Positions 21,017 through 31,776 of a stretch of DNA of 64,000 nucleotides are shown piece after piece; position 1 is the first letter of the stretch, and every line of letters starts with the position of its first letter. The position numbers and the translations under genes were made by a program. The notes under the pieces were generated by a model, which saw only the letters and a program-made list of their open reading frames with translations, was not told the origin of the DNA and did no database searches. This stretch comes from Rutpela maculata (Eukaryota; Arthropoda; Insecta; Coleoptera; Cerambycidae): contig OW386285.2 in the NCBI GenBank assembly GCA_936432065.2, forward strand, positions 184,822,301 to 184,886,300, written 5' to 3'.

Positions 21017-22920
21017 GCTTGTATCCCTTTACTAAATTGTGAAGAAAACTAGATGCAAACTATTTTGATAAATTTTTTAAATTATTAAACAATTTATGAT
21101 AGCTTAAACAATAATGTATATATTTTAACAAAACTTTACGAAAACACGCTTCCAATGGAATGGAAAATTTGAGGTCGATCCGATAAGTTTCAGAAGTATA
21201 CTGCTTTAAACATGAACCGATATGTTCAAAGTGCTGTCTATCAATCCGAAAGTCTGCCTCAAAGTTGAGTTTACACTGTTAAAACCCAGCTATTTAAAAT
21301 CAGATTTGTCTAATCTGCCAGAGATGATGATTTGGGGACTATTTGAGTATTTCAACATAAGAGTATGCAGCATATAACTACCGAAAAAAGGGGAATGAAA
21401 ATGCAACTAGGAGTGAATGACTTCACGCAGCGTCTATATTCTTGATTAATTGTAAAGCCTCTAGAGATCTTAGAATATCCTGGTTTTTGAATTTCGCTCT
21501 AAAATTAAGAGTTTTTTCTGCAAAATGTAATAAAAAATATGCTAAATAAGCCCATTAAATCATCACACCAAATTTCAAGTGGAAATGTTTATAACAACGC
21601 CAAAAAAACAATAACAAAGTCGAAAATTGAACCGTTGACTGTTTAAGTGCATCAAGTCATAGAACAATTTGTTTTAGAATGTAGATTTTTCTCCTACTCT
21701 TCGGTGGTGTTAACACAATTTTTTTAAACTATTTAAAATCATTTTAAATTTTTTATAAAGAATTTTTTTTCTCAGAATTAAACAATTAAAAATTATTAGA
21801 ATGCTTCAAAAGATCACAAGAAAAGAAACAATTTTAAAAAACGGCGTTTTCTACGCCAATTGGGAGCCGTGAAGCGTGAAAAAAATGCATTTGTTAAATA
21901 ATTGCCAAAAAATAATTTTAAAATACCTACTTATTTATGCAACAAGTGTGTAAAGCAGTACGTTTTTCATGCATAAGTTGTAGACGAGTGCATCAATCTT
22001 GTGAGAATCCCATGATAAAAGTAGTTTCTTTAACAGTCATATAAACAAATTGTTATTAGCGCCACTGAAAAGTAAACAATCAACGATTCAATTTTCGAAC
22101 TTGTTACTATTTCTTAAGCTTTTTTTGTATAAATATTAAATTATATTATACTATTACATTCACCGAGAGCCATTTGATATAAGAAAATGTGCGGGGTCCT
22201 TTACCAAGATGATTTAATTCTACCAGAAACATATTTTTAATAATGACAAATCTTAATTGTCTTAATTTATTGCAACAAAATTAACCATAAAGGTTCAGGC
22301 AATTCTAGTTTTCTTCGTAGTTTTATAATGATCAAATTAATTTTTTTAAGCAATATCATTAATCACAAGACAACAAAAAAAATGGGCTGCGCTTTTGATC
22401 AGAACCATCTAATCCTGTTTTTTAATATGTTGAAACCGATTCTGATATTGAAAAAAAATTTATCAAAAATTATCCCCTAAAAAAGGGCAATGGTTTTGTC
22501 CTTCTGATCTAATTTTTCTGAAGTATTTTGATGTGCTGAAGCCAATTTTGGACAAAAGAAAAATTGCAGAAAAATATTAGCCTACTTTACACATACAAAA
22601 CCTTGAAATATATGTACAATACAATAACGAACACAAAGTAGGTGCTATAAGATGTCGGTAAACAATAACCATACCTATGCGTAGCACTTTTCAAAAGCTT
22701 TTGGTCACTATTAAGATTTGGGTTTCCTTGAATTACAACTTCTTACGCTGTATTCAGTTGAACATAATAATGTGGGAACAGCACCAACAGTGTAACAAAA
22801 TCCATGTAATGATATAATTGTCTGTCGAGAATAACAATTGTCCGTGAAATAATTCTAACGTATAAAAAGATTACGTTTCATTTAAATAAATATCTTTACA
22901 AAAACGGTACAACATAAACT
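21017..22920. other. non-coding DNA with an imperfect inverted repeat
   Basis: No coding sequence. Arms at 21610-21645 and 22074-22111 (GTCGAAAATTGAACCGTTGA against its complement with few mismatches) and 21658-21677 against 22041-22059 form an inverted repeat about 500 bp across. No target duplication identified; the rest is anonymous. Confidence 0.5.
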
Positions 22921-22923
22921 TAC

Positions 22924-23160
22924 TTTTGGATCATTCACTGGAAAATGGTGCACCAACATAGGTATGTACACCAAATTCGCAAACAAGAGGGCATTTATGT
23001 TTGCACCTAACCTCCTACACTAATAAAACGTCCAAATAAAATAATATTTAAAAAAGTCACAACGCTTTATGGTTCACAGTTCTGCATCAAAGTTATTAAA
23101 AGACATCCACAATTTTTCACAAAAAGGATAAAAAAACACAAACGTTAGATTTTACATCAT
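22924..23160 (-). other. weak candidate 5' exon on the minus strand
   Basis: A good donor, AAAA|GTAAGTTTATG, ends at 22924 on the minus strand. Upstream at 23170-23215 is a CpG-bearing tandem (GTGACGC repeated). No conserved reading frame. May be an untranslated alternative first exon or chance. Confidence 0.18.
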
Positions 23161-23384
23161 TTTACACTGGCATGCTGCGTGAGCGTGACGCGTGACGCGT
23201 GACACTGACGCGTTTCATGACTTACGTCGTAAAATGAAGTAGGTAAACATTTTTAAGTAAAATTATGTAGCAGATATGTAAACTTGTGTATAAGTAATTA
23301 AGTTAATATGTTAACTTAAATATGATATTATTTTACGTATATGCTATGTAAAATTATGTAAAATATTTTATATAAAAATGTTCT

Positions 23385-26036
23385 ATTAATCTTGCCTCTC
23401 AGAGAGGTAAAGTTACATTAATGGTTACTGGGAATACTCTTTCTGATGAGCTAAACTGTGAAGTAGCTGCAATCTATAGAGAAACGTTTAGAATAATGAC
23501 AGTCTATAGATCCCCAAATGGTGACCTTAATATATTTTTTGAAAAAATATCAACTGCTTTAGAATTATTTGTAAAAGATAATACTTTCTTATTAGTCTCT
23601 GACAACTTTAATGTTCAGTTCCAAAACGAAAATGACCGCAATGCCCAAACACTAATAAACATATTTAGATCATTTGGTGTCTCACCTCAACTCAAGCAAA
23701 CACTAGAAAAAACCACTGCCTAGATAATATCTTCACTAGTATTCACCCTAATAATTATACAGTGAGTACTATTGACACGTTATTATCAGACCATTTAGGC
23801 ATTCACTTAAAAGATAATATTAAAAAAAATAAATAAGAAATCAAGAGTGAGCTATCGATCTTTAAATGATGAAGGGCTAACAAACCTAAATAATTATCAA
23901 TCCTACCAAGATTGGAGCTTTGTATATAACCATCACTTAGACATAAATAAAAGGTTCGACATGTTCATTTGCATCATAACTGATGCAATTGATCATATCT
24001 TTCCCCTAAAATCCAAAATAGTAAATACAGTAAATCATCATCAAGTTAAATGGTTTAATAATGAACTACACGAAATGAGAAATCAACTTGAATTCTTACA
24101 AGAATTTGTAAAAACTAATCCAACTGTCGATAATGTTTCATATCTCAAAACCTTTAGATCTTCTTATAACTTCGAACTTAGAAAACATAAAATTCAAGCG
24201 CATGACAACTACATAGCCTCACATGGCAATCCTCAACAAGCGATGTGGAAACTCATAAACAACAATAAACCTGATTCACACCAAGTTACGGACAAAATCA
24301 CATCAAACCACTTCAACAAATACTTTGCTAGTGTAGCTGAAAATATAGTAAAAGAATTACCAACAAGTAATAACATCTATACGGACTTTCTGCATAACTT
24401 CATAACACCTAACATATTCAACTTTACTATTGTCTCCGAAGAATCCATACTTACGATAATAAATAACTTAAAAAATAAAAAAAGCAAAGACGTGTATGAC
24501 ATGAGTACGAGAATAATCATAGGCCTATATCGGTCATACCATGTTTAGGTAAAATCTATGAACTAGCTCTGAAAGACCAATTAGTAGGCTACTTTGAAAG
24601 TTATAACCTATTTAATCCAAATCAATTTGGATTTAGGAAAAATTTATCTACCACATTAGCAATAGACAAATTAACAACTATAATTAACACAGGTTTCGAA
24701 CAAAAACAGTTCACTTGCTCAAAGTTCCTAGACCTCACTAAAGCTTTTGACTGTGTATCACATCAAATCCTTATAAACAAGTTGTATTTTTATGGCTTCA
24801 CAACTGACAGTGTTAGGCTCATCGAATCATATCTCAGCAATAGAACACAATATGTTATCTACAACAATATTAAATCAAGTAGACTTAGAGTGAATACTGG
24901 TGTCCCACAAGGTTCAGTTGTGGGCCCAGTACTCTTCTTAATCTATATCAATGATCTGACTCTTACAATAGATAATTCAACTTCTATCATCTTATTTGCT
25001 GATGATGCAAATCTTACTAAACGCGATAATAATATAGATGTTTTATTAGAAACAATGTTGGAAACTGAATCTAAGATACAAAACTGGTTTCTTTTGAACC
25101 AACTGAAGCTTAATATTTCTAAGACTGAGTCAATAGTGTTTGGCCTCCGAAACATGGACCAAATAGAAAATCAAAGCTCAATCAAATTTCTTGGTGTCTA
25201 TATAGACCACAAACTATCATGGGAAAACCACACAGATCATGTTTGTAAAAAAATTTCAAAAAATATATACCTACTTCGCAGCTTGGCTCATCGGGTATCA
25301 ACAGAAACTCTCATCACAGCCTTATACATTCTGTGATATCTTATGCTATCCTCGTTTGGGGACATGCTGGCTCCACGTCCAGTGTGTTTGCCATGCAAAG
25401 ACGAGCACTAAGAGTAATAGCAGGACTTAAATTCAGAGATGATTGTAAATCAAAGTTTATAGAATTTAATATTTTAACTGTTCCATGTACATATATATTG
25501 CAATGTTTACTATACATAAAAAATAATTTAGGCACACTCACAACTCGTGACGAATTTCATTCATACCAAACACGTGACCGAAATGACTTAACTACTGGCT
25601 ATTTAAGATTAACAAAAACCAAAACTGCATACTGGGGCATCAAGCTCTATAATGCTCTACCTCAAGAAATTAAACTTCTCTCACAGACACCTTACAAATA
25701 TAGAATTAAGCAGTTTCTCTTACGTAATGCCTTCTATACCTTACAGGAATTCTTAAATAGTAATCTGAACACAATATAAAAAATACTCAACCGAAGATAA
25801 AAATGGATGTAAATGTTTTTTTATTGTTTTCTTTTAATCTCTGTGTTGTAATTCATTCGTTTACAAATATAAATTATCTGTTTTTTTTTATGTTAGATAG
25901 TTTTATATTATCAAAATATTTTTAAGAATTTTAAATGTCCATGTAACTAAATGTTTGTTGTATCCTTTGACTTGTGTAAATACTGATGTATACTTGACAC
26001 CAATAAATTATCCTATCTTATCTTATCTTATCTTAT
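23385..26036 (+). mobile_element. Jockey-like LINE H, 5'-truncated, with (ATCTT)n tail
   Basis: Plus-strand LINE starting within the endonuclease and running through linker, RT and C-terminus to an AATAAATTATCC end and a pentamer tail (TATCT repeated) at 26007-26036. It abuts and probably truncated the minus-strand LINE that begins at 26037. Coding region broken by several frameshifts and small deletions. Confidence 0.8.
23421..25779 (+). pseudogene. LINE H ORF2 (endonuclease to C-terminus), frameshifted
   Basis: Consecutive frame segments encode endonuclease (TVYRSPNGD; degraded GDFN as SDNFN; SDHLGIHL near 23785), a linker (23847-24520), and RT. RT shows CLGKIYELA, QFGFRKNLSTT, DLTKAFDCVSH near 24735, GVPQGSVVGP near 24898 and FADD near 24998. 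The C-terminal region has ISYAILVWGH, MQRRALRVIAG, HSYQTRDRND and TLQEFLNSN, with a stop at 25779. Breaks occur near 23723, 24510-24545 (also an apparent deletion of RT motif 1) and 25335. The RT catalytic residues remain, but the protein cannot be made whole. Confidence 0.8.
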
Positions 26037-27697
26037 GTCATAATGATGAGGGGGTGAATCGTAGATGATTTTTCTCGGAACCCAAATTGATTCTTGGGGA
26101 TCTGTTCGTCTAGTTCATTATGTAGTCTTGTTTTTATGATTTTCTCCAAGTTATTGCCGATTACTGGTAATAAAGTTATTGGTCTATAGCTTTGTGGATG
26201 AGAATGATCTTGATTAGGTTTTGGCACTGTAATTATTACTCCAGTTTTCCATTCTATTGGAAAGTAATGATTTTTTATACAGTAGTTGTATATGTTAATT
26301 AATTCTAGATGTATGTTCTGTTCAAGTTTTCTTAATATATTTCTACTAATATGATCATGGCCAGGGGCTGTATTTTTGCCTGAGTTCAGTACGTTGTAGT
26401 ATTCTTCTTCTGTTATATTTATATCTTCGTCTGTTGGAGGGTCTGTGTTAAAAAAGTTTTCATACCAGTCGTTCACTAGGTTTAAATTTTCCTCATCGAA
26501 GTTATCATCCATGGTAAATTTAGTGGTGTCCTCAAAGTAGTCGCCAAGAGCATTGGCCTTTTCTTGGTCGGTGGAGTAGGTGTTGTTATTGTACGAAATT
26601 TCAGGGATTGTGGATTTGCTAGATTTATATTTGGATAGTTTCTCAATTTCATTCCAATATGTTTTTCCTTTGGAGTCATTAATGTTTTTGCATGCATTTA
26701 TCCATTTGTCCTGTTTGTATTGTTGTATTAATACATGGATTTGTTTCGTAAGTTCATTATATTTGGATTTTGTGTCATGATCTTCGTTTTGATTGATTTG
26801 GCGGTATAATCTTCTTTTTTGTTTTATAAGGTTTAAAATGAACGGTGGTAGTTTGTAGTTAAAGAATGTTTTTACTTTTGTTGGTGTGTTTTCTGTTATT
26901 AAATTTTTAAGTGTTTCATTGAACATAGTGATATATAATGGAGTGATTGCCTCTTGTCTGTTTTCTATAAATTGTATCATTTGTTCATTAACGATTTCGA
27001 CATTACATCTAGCCAAGTCTAGGTAAGTATCAGGGGGTAGAATAATTGGGTTTGCTTGTAGATTAAATTTAAATTGTATGGCTAAATGGTCACTACCAAG
27101 GTCTGAGATTAATTCCACTTCGGTGATATTATTTTGAATATTTTTTGTACACATAAATACATCGGGGGTTGAACTTGGATTATTTGGCATGAGAAACATG
27201 AGAGATGTATGAATCCTTGTAAAATTGGAGCTATTTAAGAAGTTTTTAAGCTGATTTTTCTTCCTGGTGGTGTTTGGGTTAAAATCTCCAATAATAATGC
27301 AGTATTCGTATAAGGAGGCCTTAGTGAAAATGGTTTCTTCAATTATTGATCCGTTGTCAATATAAACTAAAAATATGTGGAGCTTAGATTTGATGTACGG
27401 AATTGTAAAATGCAGGCGGCTATTTTTAGAATTATTAATCCTTGGAGGGTTTTCTTTGCCCATTTGGAGATTCTTTTTCGACTGTGCTAAGCAGCCCCCT
27501 CTAATATTGGTGTTAAATATGTTTCCTTTTTGTTGAATTATGTTCCAGTCTTGATATGGATTAATGTATTCCTTGTTTTTTGTTTCGACACACATAAGAC
27601 AATCGACATTGTTATTTTGTATGTAGTGGTTAACAAGATGCTTTTTTGGGGAAAAACTATTGATGTTGGAATATAGCACTTTAATATGTCTCCCCAT
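26033..27697 (-). CDS. LINE I ORF2: AP endonuclease and partial reverse transcriptase
   Basis: 554 open codons. Residues 1-215 form an AP-type endonuclease: N-terminal VLYSNINSF, VETKN (catalytic Glu), GDFNPN near 136, GSDHLAI near 200. A lysine/asparagine-rich linker follows. From about residue 440 the RT starts (NVLNSGKNTAPGHDHI, WKTGVIITVPKPN, YRPITLLPVIGNNLEKII, QFGFREKSSTIH) and then stops because the next LINE's pentamer tail begins. The palm with YADD is missing. The endonuclease would nick target DNA for target-primed reverse transcription, but this copy cannot reverse transcribe. It starts 161 bp after ORF1 ends. Confidence 0.82.
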   Translation of the reverse strand: MGRHIKVLYSNINSFSPKKHLVNHYIQNNNVDCLMCVETKNKEYINPYQDWNIIQQKGNIFNTNIRGGCLAQSKKNLQMGKENPPRINNSKNSRLHFTIPYIKSKLHIFLVYIDNGSIIEETIFTKASLYEYCIIIGDFNPNTTRKKNQLKNFLNSSNFTRIHTSLMFLMPNNPSSTPDVFMCTKNIQNNITEVELISDLGSDHLAIQFKFNLQANPIILPPDTYLDLARCNVEIVNEQMIQFIENRQEAITPLYITMFNETLKNLITENTPTKVKTFFNYKLPPFILNLIKQKRRLYRQINQNEDHDTKSKYNELTKQIHVLIQQYKQDKWINACKNINDSKGKTYWNEIEKLSKYKSSKSTIPEISYNNNTYSTDQEKANALGDYFEDTTKFTMDDNFDEENLNLVNDWYENFFNTDPPTDEDINITEEEYYNVLNSGKNTAPGHDHISRNILRKLEQNIHLELINIYNYCIKNHYFPIEWKTGVIITVPKPNQDHSHPQSYRPITLLPVIGNNLEKIIKTRLHNELDEQIPKNQFGFREKSSTIHPLIIMT

Positions 27698-29075
27698 TAT
27701 AATGAATTACTAGACCTTCTGTTGGTGCCGTTGGTTTACGTTGTGTTTGGTTTGTCTAGATCGAACATTAATATGTACATATGGTTTCCACTGAATACGA
27801 CTGTTGAGTCTATGTTATATAGATTAATAAATCTTTTTTTTAATTGTATAATTAATTCTTACCTGTTGGTGTATTTAGGTTTATTGAGTTTGTTGGTGTA
27901 AGTTTCTATAATGTGATCGTGTAGTGTCATCGGTGTATGTATCTTGTTGTTTTTTGTGTTTTTATTGTCAATTTCGCTGGATTTTTTGTTCATGGATTTT
28001 ATTTGTGTATTTGGAATTCCTTCTATGGGCTTAACTGGTCTTTTTGGACACTCGGGGGACCATACTTGGTGTTCCTCTGAGTTGCATGCCATACATTTTT
28101 CTGGTAGAGGTGATGTGCCAGTGTTGGTATGGTGTTTTCCTTGACATTTTCTGCATGTTAGTGGTGTGTTACATTGTTCAGTTGCGTGTGTAAAGAGGGA
28201 ACATTTTGCGCAGAGAGTTGGTGTCGGTTCTGGGGGTGTGCTTGGATGGACTGGATAGTATCGGTTTTTGTAGAATACCCCTTCATTGAGGAGTTTTTGA
28301 AACAATGTAAAGTCTCCTGTTATTATTCTTATCAGCTGCGTTAATTTTCCCGTGGCTCTAGAAGTTATACGCTTGCAGTATCTTAGCACGTAATTATTTG
28401 CTTCAAGGTGTTCTCTGATTTTGACATCCTCAATGTCTTGTTCTATGGTTGCAATTACACAGGCAAAGGTGGCATTATGTGTTTTGTTGGATGGTTGGAG
28501 GTTTGTATTTGTTTCTTGGAAGCTTTGTAGTACCTGAGATTGCTTTAATGAATTGAGATAATTTGATGCAATACCTTTTTCTAAATTTGTTTTGAGTAAG
28601 AATCCTTTGCTTGTTTTTAGAAAAATGTCTTTAGATTGGGGGTGTCTTGCACTCCAAAAATCTGCAATTTGTGTTCTGGTAAATTCTCTCGTGGTTGTTA
28701 GGTAATACATGTTTTTGTATTGTTGATTCATTATGTTTTTCATTTGCTGCGAATAATTGTTTGTTGATGGTTTTTTGTTGTTGTTTTGTGTTGTGTTTTT
28801 AGGAATGCTTGATGAACTTGTATTTATTTCAGGTGATAAGTTTTTATATGAGGTTGGGTTTTTTGCTGATGTTCCAATGATAACATTTATTTCAGCATTT
28901 GTGGGTGTGGACGGATTTTTGTTTTTCTTTGTTACACTTTTCAATCTATCTCGAGCTTTTCTTTTATATTTTACTTTTTTCCAATTGCCATCATCATCCA
29001 TCTCCATCTCACTGTAACTTCCCTCACTTTCTGAGGACATTTTATTAAGTTTTTCACTGAACTGTTTGAGCAAAA
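26037..29075 (-). mobile_element. two-ORF Jockey-superfamily LINE I, 3'-truncated
   Basis: Minus-strand element with ORF1 (29073-27859) and ORF2 (27697-26033) separated by 161 bp. It is cut off in the RT at 26037 by the tail of LINE H. Its 5' end abuts an R4-like fragment near 29080, leaving almost no 5' UTR, so it may be slightly 5'-truncated or have inserted there. Both frames are open, unlike most LINEs here, so it is relatively young. Confidence 0.8.
27859..29073 (-). CDS. LINE I ORF1: zinc-knuckle RNA-binding protein
   Basis: 404 open codons. Residues 1-130 are charged and serine/asparagine-rich (SESEGSYSEMEMDDDG at the start). A central region (about 130-285) fits the PRE_C2HC-type domain of Jockey ORF1 proteins (FACVIATIEQDIED, RYCKRITSRATG). 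Three Cys/His clusters lie near 288-345 (CAKCSLFTHATEQC, CRKCQGKHH, CMACNSEEHQVWSPEC). Jockey ORF1 proteins bind the element RNA and form the ribonucleoprotein. The first Met could be residue 1 or residue 12 (MSSESEG), the latter having the acidic start seen in similar proteins. No frameshift seen. Confidence 0.82.
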   Translation of the reverse strand: MLKQFSEKLNKMSSESEGSYSEMEMDDDGNWKKVKYKRKARDRLKSVTKKNKNPSTPTNAEINVIIGTSAKNPTSYKNLSPEINTSSSSIPKNTTQNNNKKPSTNNYSQQMKNIMNQQYKNMYYLTTTREFTRTQIADFWSARHPQSKDIFLKTSKGFLLKTNLEKGIASNYLNSLKQSQVLQSFQETNTNLQPSNKTHNATFACVIATIEQDIEDVKIREHLEANNYVLRYCKRITSRATGKLTQLIRIITGDFTLFQKLLNEGVFYKNRYYPVHPSTPPEPTPTLCAKCSLFTHATEQCNTPLTCRKCQGKHHTNTGTSPLPEKCMACNSEEHQVWSPECPKRPVKPIEGIPNTQIKSMNKKSSEIDNKNTKNNKIHTPMTLHDHIIETYTNKLNKPKYTNR

Positions 29076-29084
29076 TCTAATAGG

Positions 29085-29448
29085 TCTTCACTCTATCACT
29101 GTCAAGTTAGAACTCTATATTAAATATATCATCAAGGATGGTGGATTAATAAAGAGCCCGAACTTCAGTGTCAAATCTTGGAGTATGATTTTCACTACCT
29201 CGTTGGGTCTTCCTAAATACATCTCTATGGTCAAAGTATGGCAGCCTCCTATAACATGTTAATAGTTTTGTTCACTTCATTGCACCTCTTGCAGTTATTG
29301 TTCTCTCCATGGACTTTCAGAATGTGGTTCTCATAGTTTCTGGTACAGATAATCCTGTCTTGGTTGGCTGTTATAAATTCCTCGGTCTCTGATTGTAGCC
29401 TTCCTTCCTTCAAACATAACAGTGAGGAATCCTTGTCAATCTCTGGAT
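29085..29448 (-). mobile_element. R4/Dong-like LINE fragment C
   Basis: Minus strand encodes LKEGRLQSETEEFITANQ, then CKRC, then after a frameshift YLGRPNEVVKIILQDLTLKF, matching YLNRHNKVAKIVHQGLAQRH of the copy at 47083-47604. It thus covers the zinc finger and start of the endonuclease. Its 5' end is an ATT-rich microsatellite (29449-29502); its 3' part is cut by LINE I near 29080. Confidence 0.7.
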
Positions 29449-29502
29449 TGTTTATTATTATTTTATTACTGTTATTATTGTTACTGTTGCTGTTACTATT
29501 CG
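29449..29502. repeat. degenerate (TTA)n/(TTG)n microsatellite at 5' end of R4-like fragment
   Basis: TTATTATTATTTTATTACTG followed by TTATTATTG and TTACTGTTG words. Parallels the pure ATT tracts that border the R4-like copies at 46982-48993. Confidence 0.7.
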
Positions 29503-29775
29503 CGAAAATCACCCACCAATAGGTGGCGCTCTAAATGTCAGATTATAAGAGTGAACAAAGTTTTGGCATATAATAGGCATTTCTGACATTAGAAAAACAG
29601 TTTAATACAGTGAAAATTGTGTTTGGTAGTGTTTACTTATGGTTTCCTAAAGTATTAAAAAAAACGGACAAGTATGAAAAATTGCCTAATATAATTTTAT
29701 CAAGTCAATTTGTTTTGATAGTTTCAGCAACAAAGTTAACCTTCCATTAAATGTCAATAGTAAACGGATTTGTTG

Positions 29776-30979
29776 TAGAGATGTGTCATTCGTTCATTTT
29801 GAGGATTCGATCCATTCGTGATTGACTACCAAAAAGATCGAATCTTTTGTATCAATCGTTCGTTCATTCCATCCCAGTGTGCACCCACTACATTCAATCA
29901 TTCAAATAATAGATACACATGATTCGATTCTTTTGAAACTTGAATAGCCAGCCGCTGAATCGATGCGCTTCAGTCAAACAGTAAAAGTTGTAGTCAGGCG
30001 TGATCGAAGATCGAATGTCAATACCTCTTTAACCCTTTCACTGCGGCTGCCGTAAGGCTTTGCGGATTTGTACGTCTCCCGCAACTACAGATGGATCACG
30101 TTCACGGATGTGTCCGTTTCCCGCATTGGTGCGCTTTATTTTTACTTGTAAATATTGTAAAATGTCACATTTTACAAATTTCTAAATAAATTTCGTTTTA
30201 GAATGAAGCATTTATTATAAAAACATAAAATAGAAAACAGTGAATATATAAAAACATAAAAGAAGAGCACTTTTTTTTTGTGGGTGTGCCAAATTGAAGT
30301 TTAGTACATATTATAAACATATTCACATACAGATTCGGTCGGTTCCCACATTTAAGTATCCTCGCGTAATTAGCCGGTTCCTACAGTGAATGGGTTAAGT
30401 AATTAATTTAATTAATAGTTCGAATTCACTTTTACATCTTTCCACTGAGATTAAATACACAGCTATCTTTTTTATTTTTATTGCAGAATGTGAAACTGGC
30501 ATATATATTATTTTTTAAATAAAAATTTTAAGTTTAACAGAACCTTTTTTTACAAGAAAGCTGAATATTTTTGTGGATATCTTGAATCATCGGCTTTTAT
30601 ATACACACTTTATACACTTTTTTTTTTTAATCATAATCTGTTCAAATCTCTTTGATTTTTGCCTATGTTCATATATTTTTAAATATCTGCATTTCGACTT
30701 TAAAAAAGTTGAATATTTGTGTGGAAATCTTGAAGTATTAGCTTTAAATACACACTTTTTACATGATTACGTGTAGTCTGACTGGTCTGTGGTTGTGAAC
30801 AATGCGATCTAAGCGGGTCATTGATGATCGATCGATCTCTTTGTCATTCGTTGTGAATGGTTTAGGCTGACGACCGAAATCCATGAATAATTAATCCGTA
30901 CAAGCAAGATTCTATCATTCAATACTTTCAAAGTGATCGAATTCCAACATTCCAATCATTCACGAATGACACATCACTA
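29776..30979. mobile_element. hAT-type non-autonomous DNA transposon
   Basis: Terminal inverted repeats: left TAGAGATGTGTCATTCGTTC, right (read inward) TAGTGATGTGTCATTCGTGA. Flanks are 8-bp near-identical direct repeats, ATTTGTTG (29768-29775) and ATTTATTG (30980-30987), the length hAT transposases make. 1204 bp including a nested 362-bp element plus one extra TTAA. The interior is rich in GATTCGATC/CATTCG words and has no transposase, so it would depend on an hAT enzyme encoded elsewhere. Confidence 0.78.
30033..30394. mobile_element. piggyBac-type MITE nested in the hAT element
   Basis: Flanked by TTAA on both sides (30029-30032 and 30395-30398). Ends CCCTTTCACTGCGGCTGCCG and, inverted, CCCATTCACTGTAGGAACCG. 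CCC ends with TTAA duplication are the piggyBac signature. 362 bp, no coding sequence. Confidence 0.8.
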
Positions 30980-30987
30980 ATTTATTG

Positions 30988-31552
30988 ATTTATTCTTCAC
31001 TCTTAGACATGTTATACTGTCAGAATGTAGATGTCGCCCACTCTGAGATTTTTGCAAATTTGCACATAATTTAACCGTTTATTACAAACATAGTTCCCCC
31101 TGCTCATCAATTCCCTCCCCCGCTCATCAATTTTTTTTATTAAATCACACTATGTTGCACAAAATCGCATAATTATGGTCGAGGTGGAGCATAATTTTGT
31201 TCATTGTCATTATCATTAGCACATTAATTCATAACTATTTCTAATAGTACAATCAAAAGTTTTTTTAGTTTTTTTTTTGCAAAAATTGCATAAGTCAATT
31301 TTTTTCTTTTGCTAGGCAAGAAAGATTCTAACCATTTTGGTTATAGTATCAACGGTTTGCAAGATATTTGCTTTTGAAATTTTCGCCGTGGCTAATGGAA
31401 CCCCCACTCTCCCCGACCTCACCAACTTGGCAAAATACTCCGGGATGCACTCCCTTAACACTTGAATAAAAAAATTGACATGTTAATTTTGCATTATGAA
31501 CCGACTTTATTTCACCTATTGAACTATAATTTAGATTTAATTTATTTTGAAG
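30988..31552. other. non-coding DNA upstream of the PKN exon
   Basis: AT-rich, with no second PKN exon that I can recognise. Ends in a splice acceptor, TTTATTTTGAAG, at 31541-31552. Presumably intron. Confidence 0.5.
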
Positions 31553-31718
31553 GTTTTCCATTGAACTAGATAAATCAAGGGAATTAGAAATTGGAGTGTA
31601 TTGGAAAGACTGGAGATCTCTGTGTGGTGTAAAATTTTTAAAACTGGAAGAGTTTATAGATGATGAAAGACATGGAATGGCATTACATTTGGAACCACAG
31701 GGTTTACTATTTGCTGAG
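31553..31718 (+). CDS. internal exon of a protein kinase N (PKN/PRK) gene
   Basis: 166 bp between an AG acceptor (31551-31552) and a GT donor (31719-31720). One base followed by 55 open codons encodes FSIELDKSRELEIGVYW, RSLCGVKFLKLEEFIDDERH and LEPQGLLFAEV. This matches the C2-like region of PKN between the HR1 repeats and the kinase domain (the human PKN1 counterpart reads RELELAVFWRDQRGLCALKFLKLEDF in that region). PKN is a Rho/Rac effector Ser/Thr kinase of the cytoplasm and membrane. The exon ends in phase 0 exactly at the E|V boundary, before the expected TFxNP block, which is not found downstream. It could be a captured or duplicated exon, but clean splice sites and strong conservation favour a real exon. 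Confidence 0.8.
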
Positions 31719-31776
31719 GTAATATATATTTTTTCTACACCAAAAATGGAAAACAGAATATGGCTTTTGAAATATT

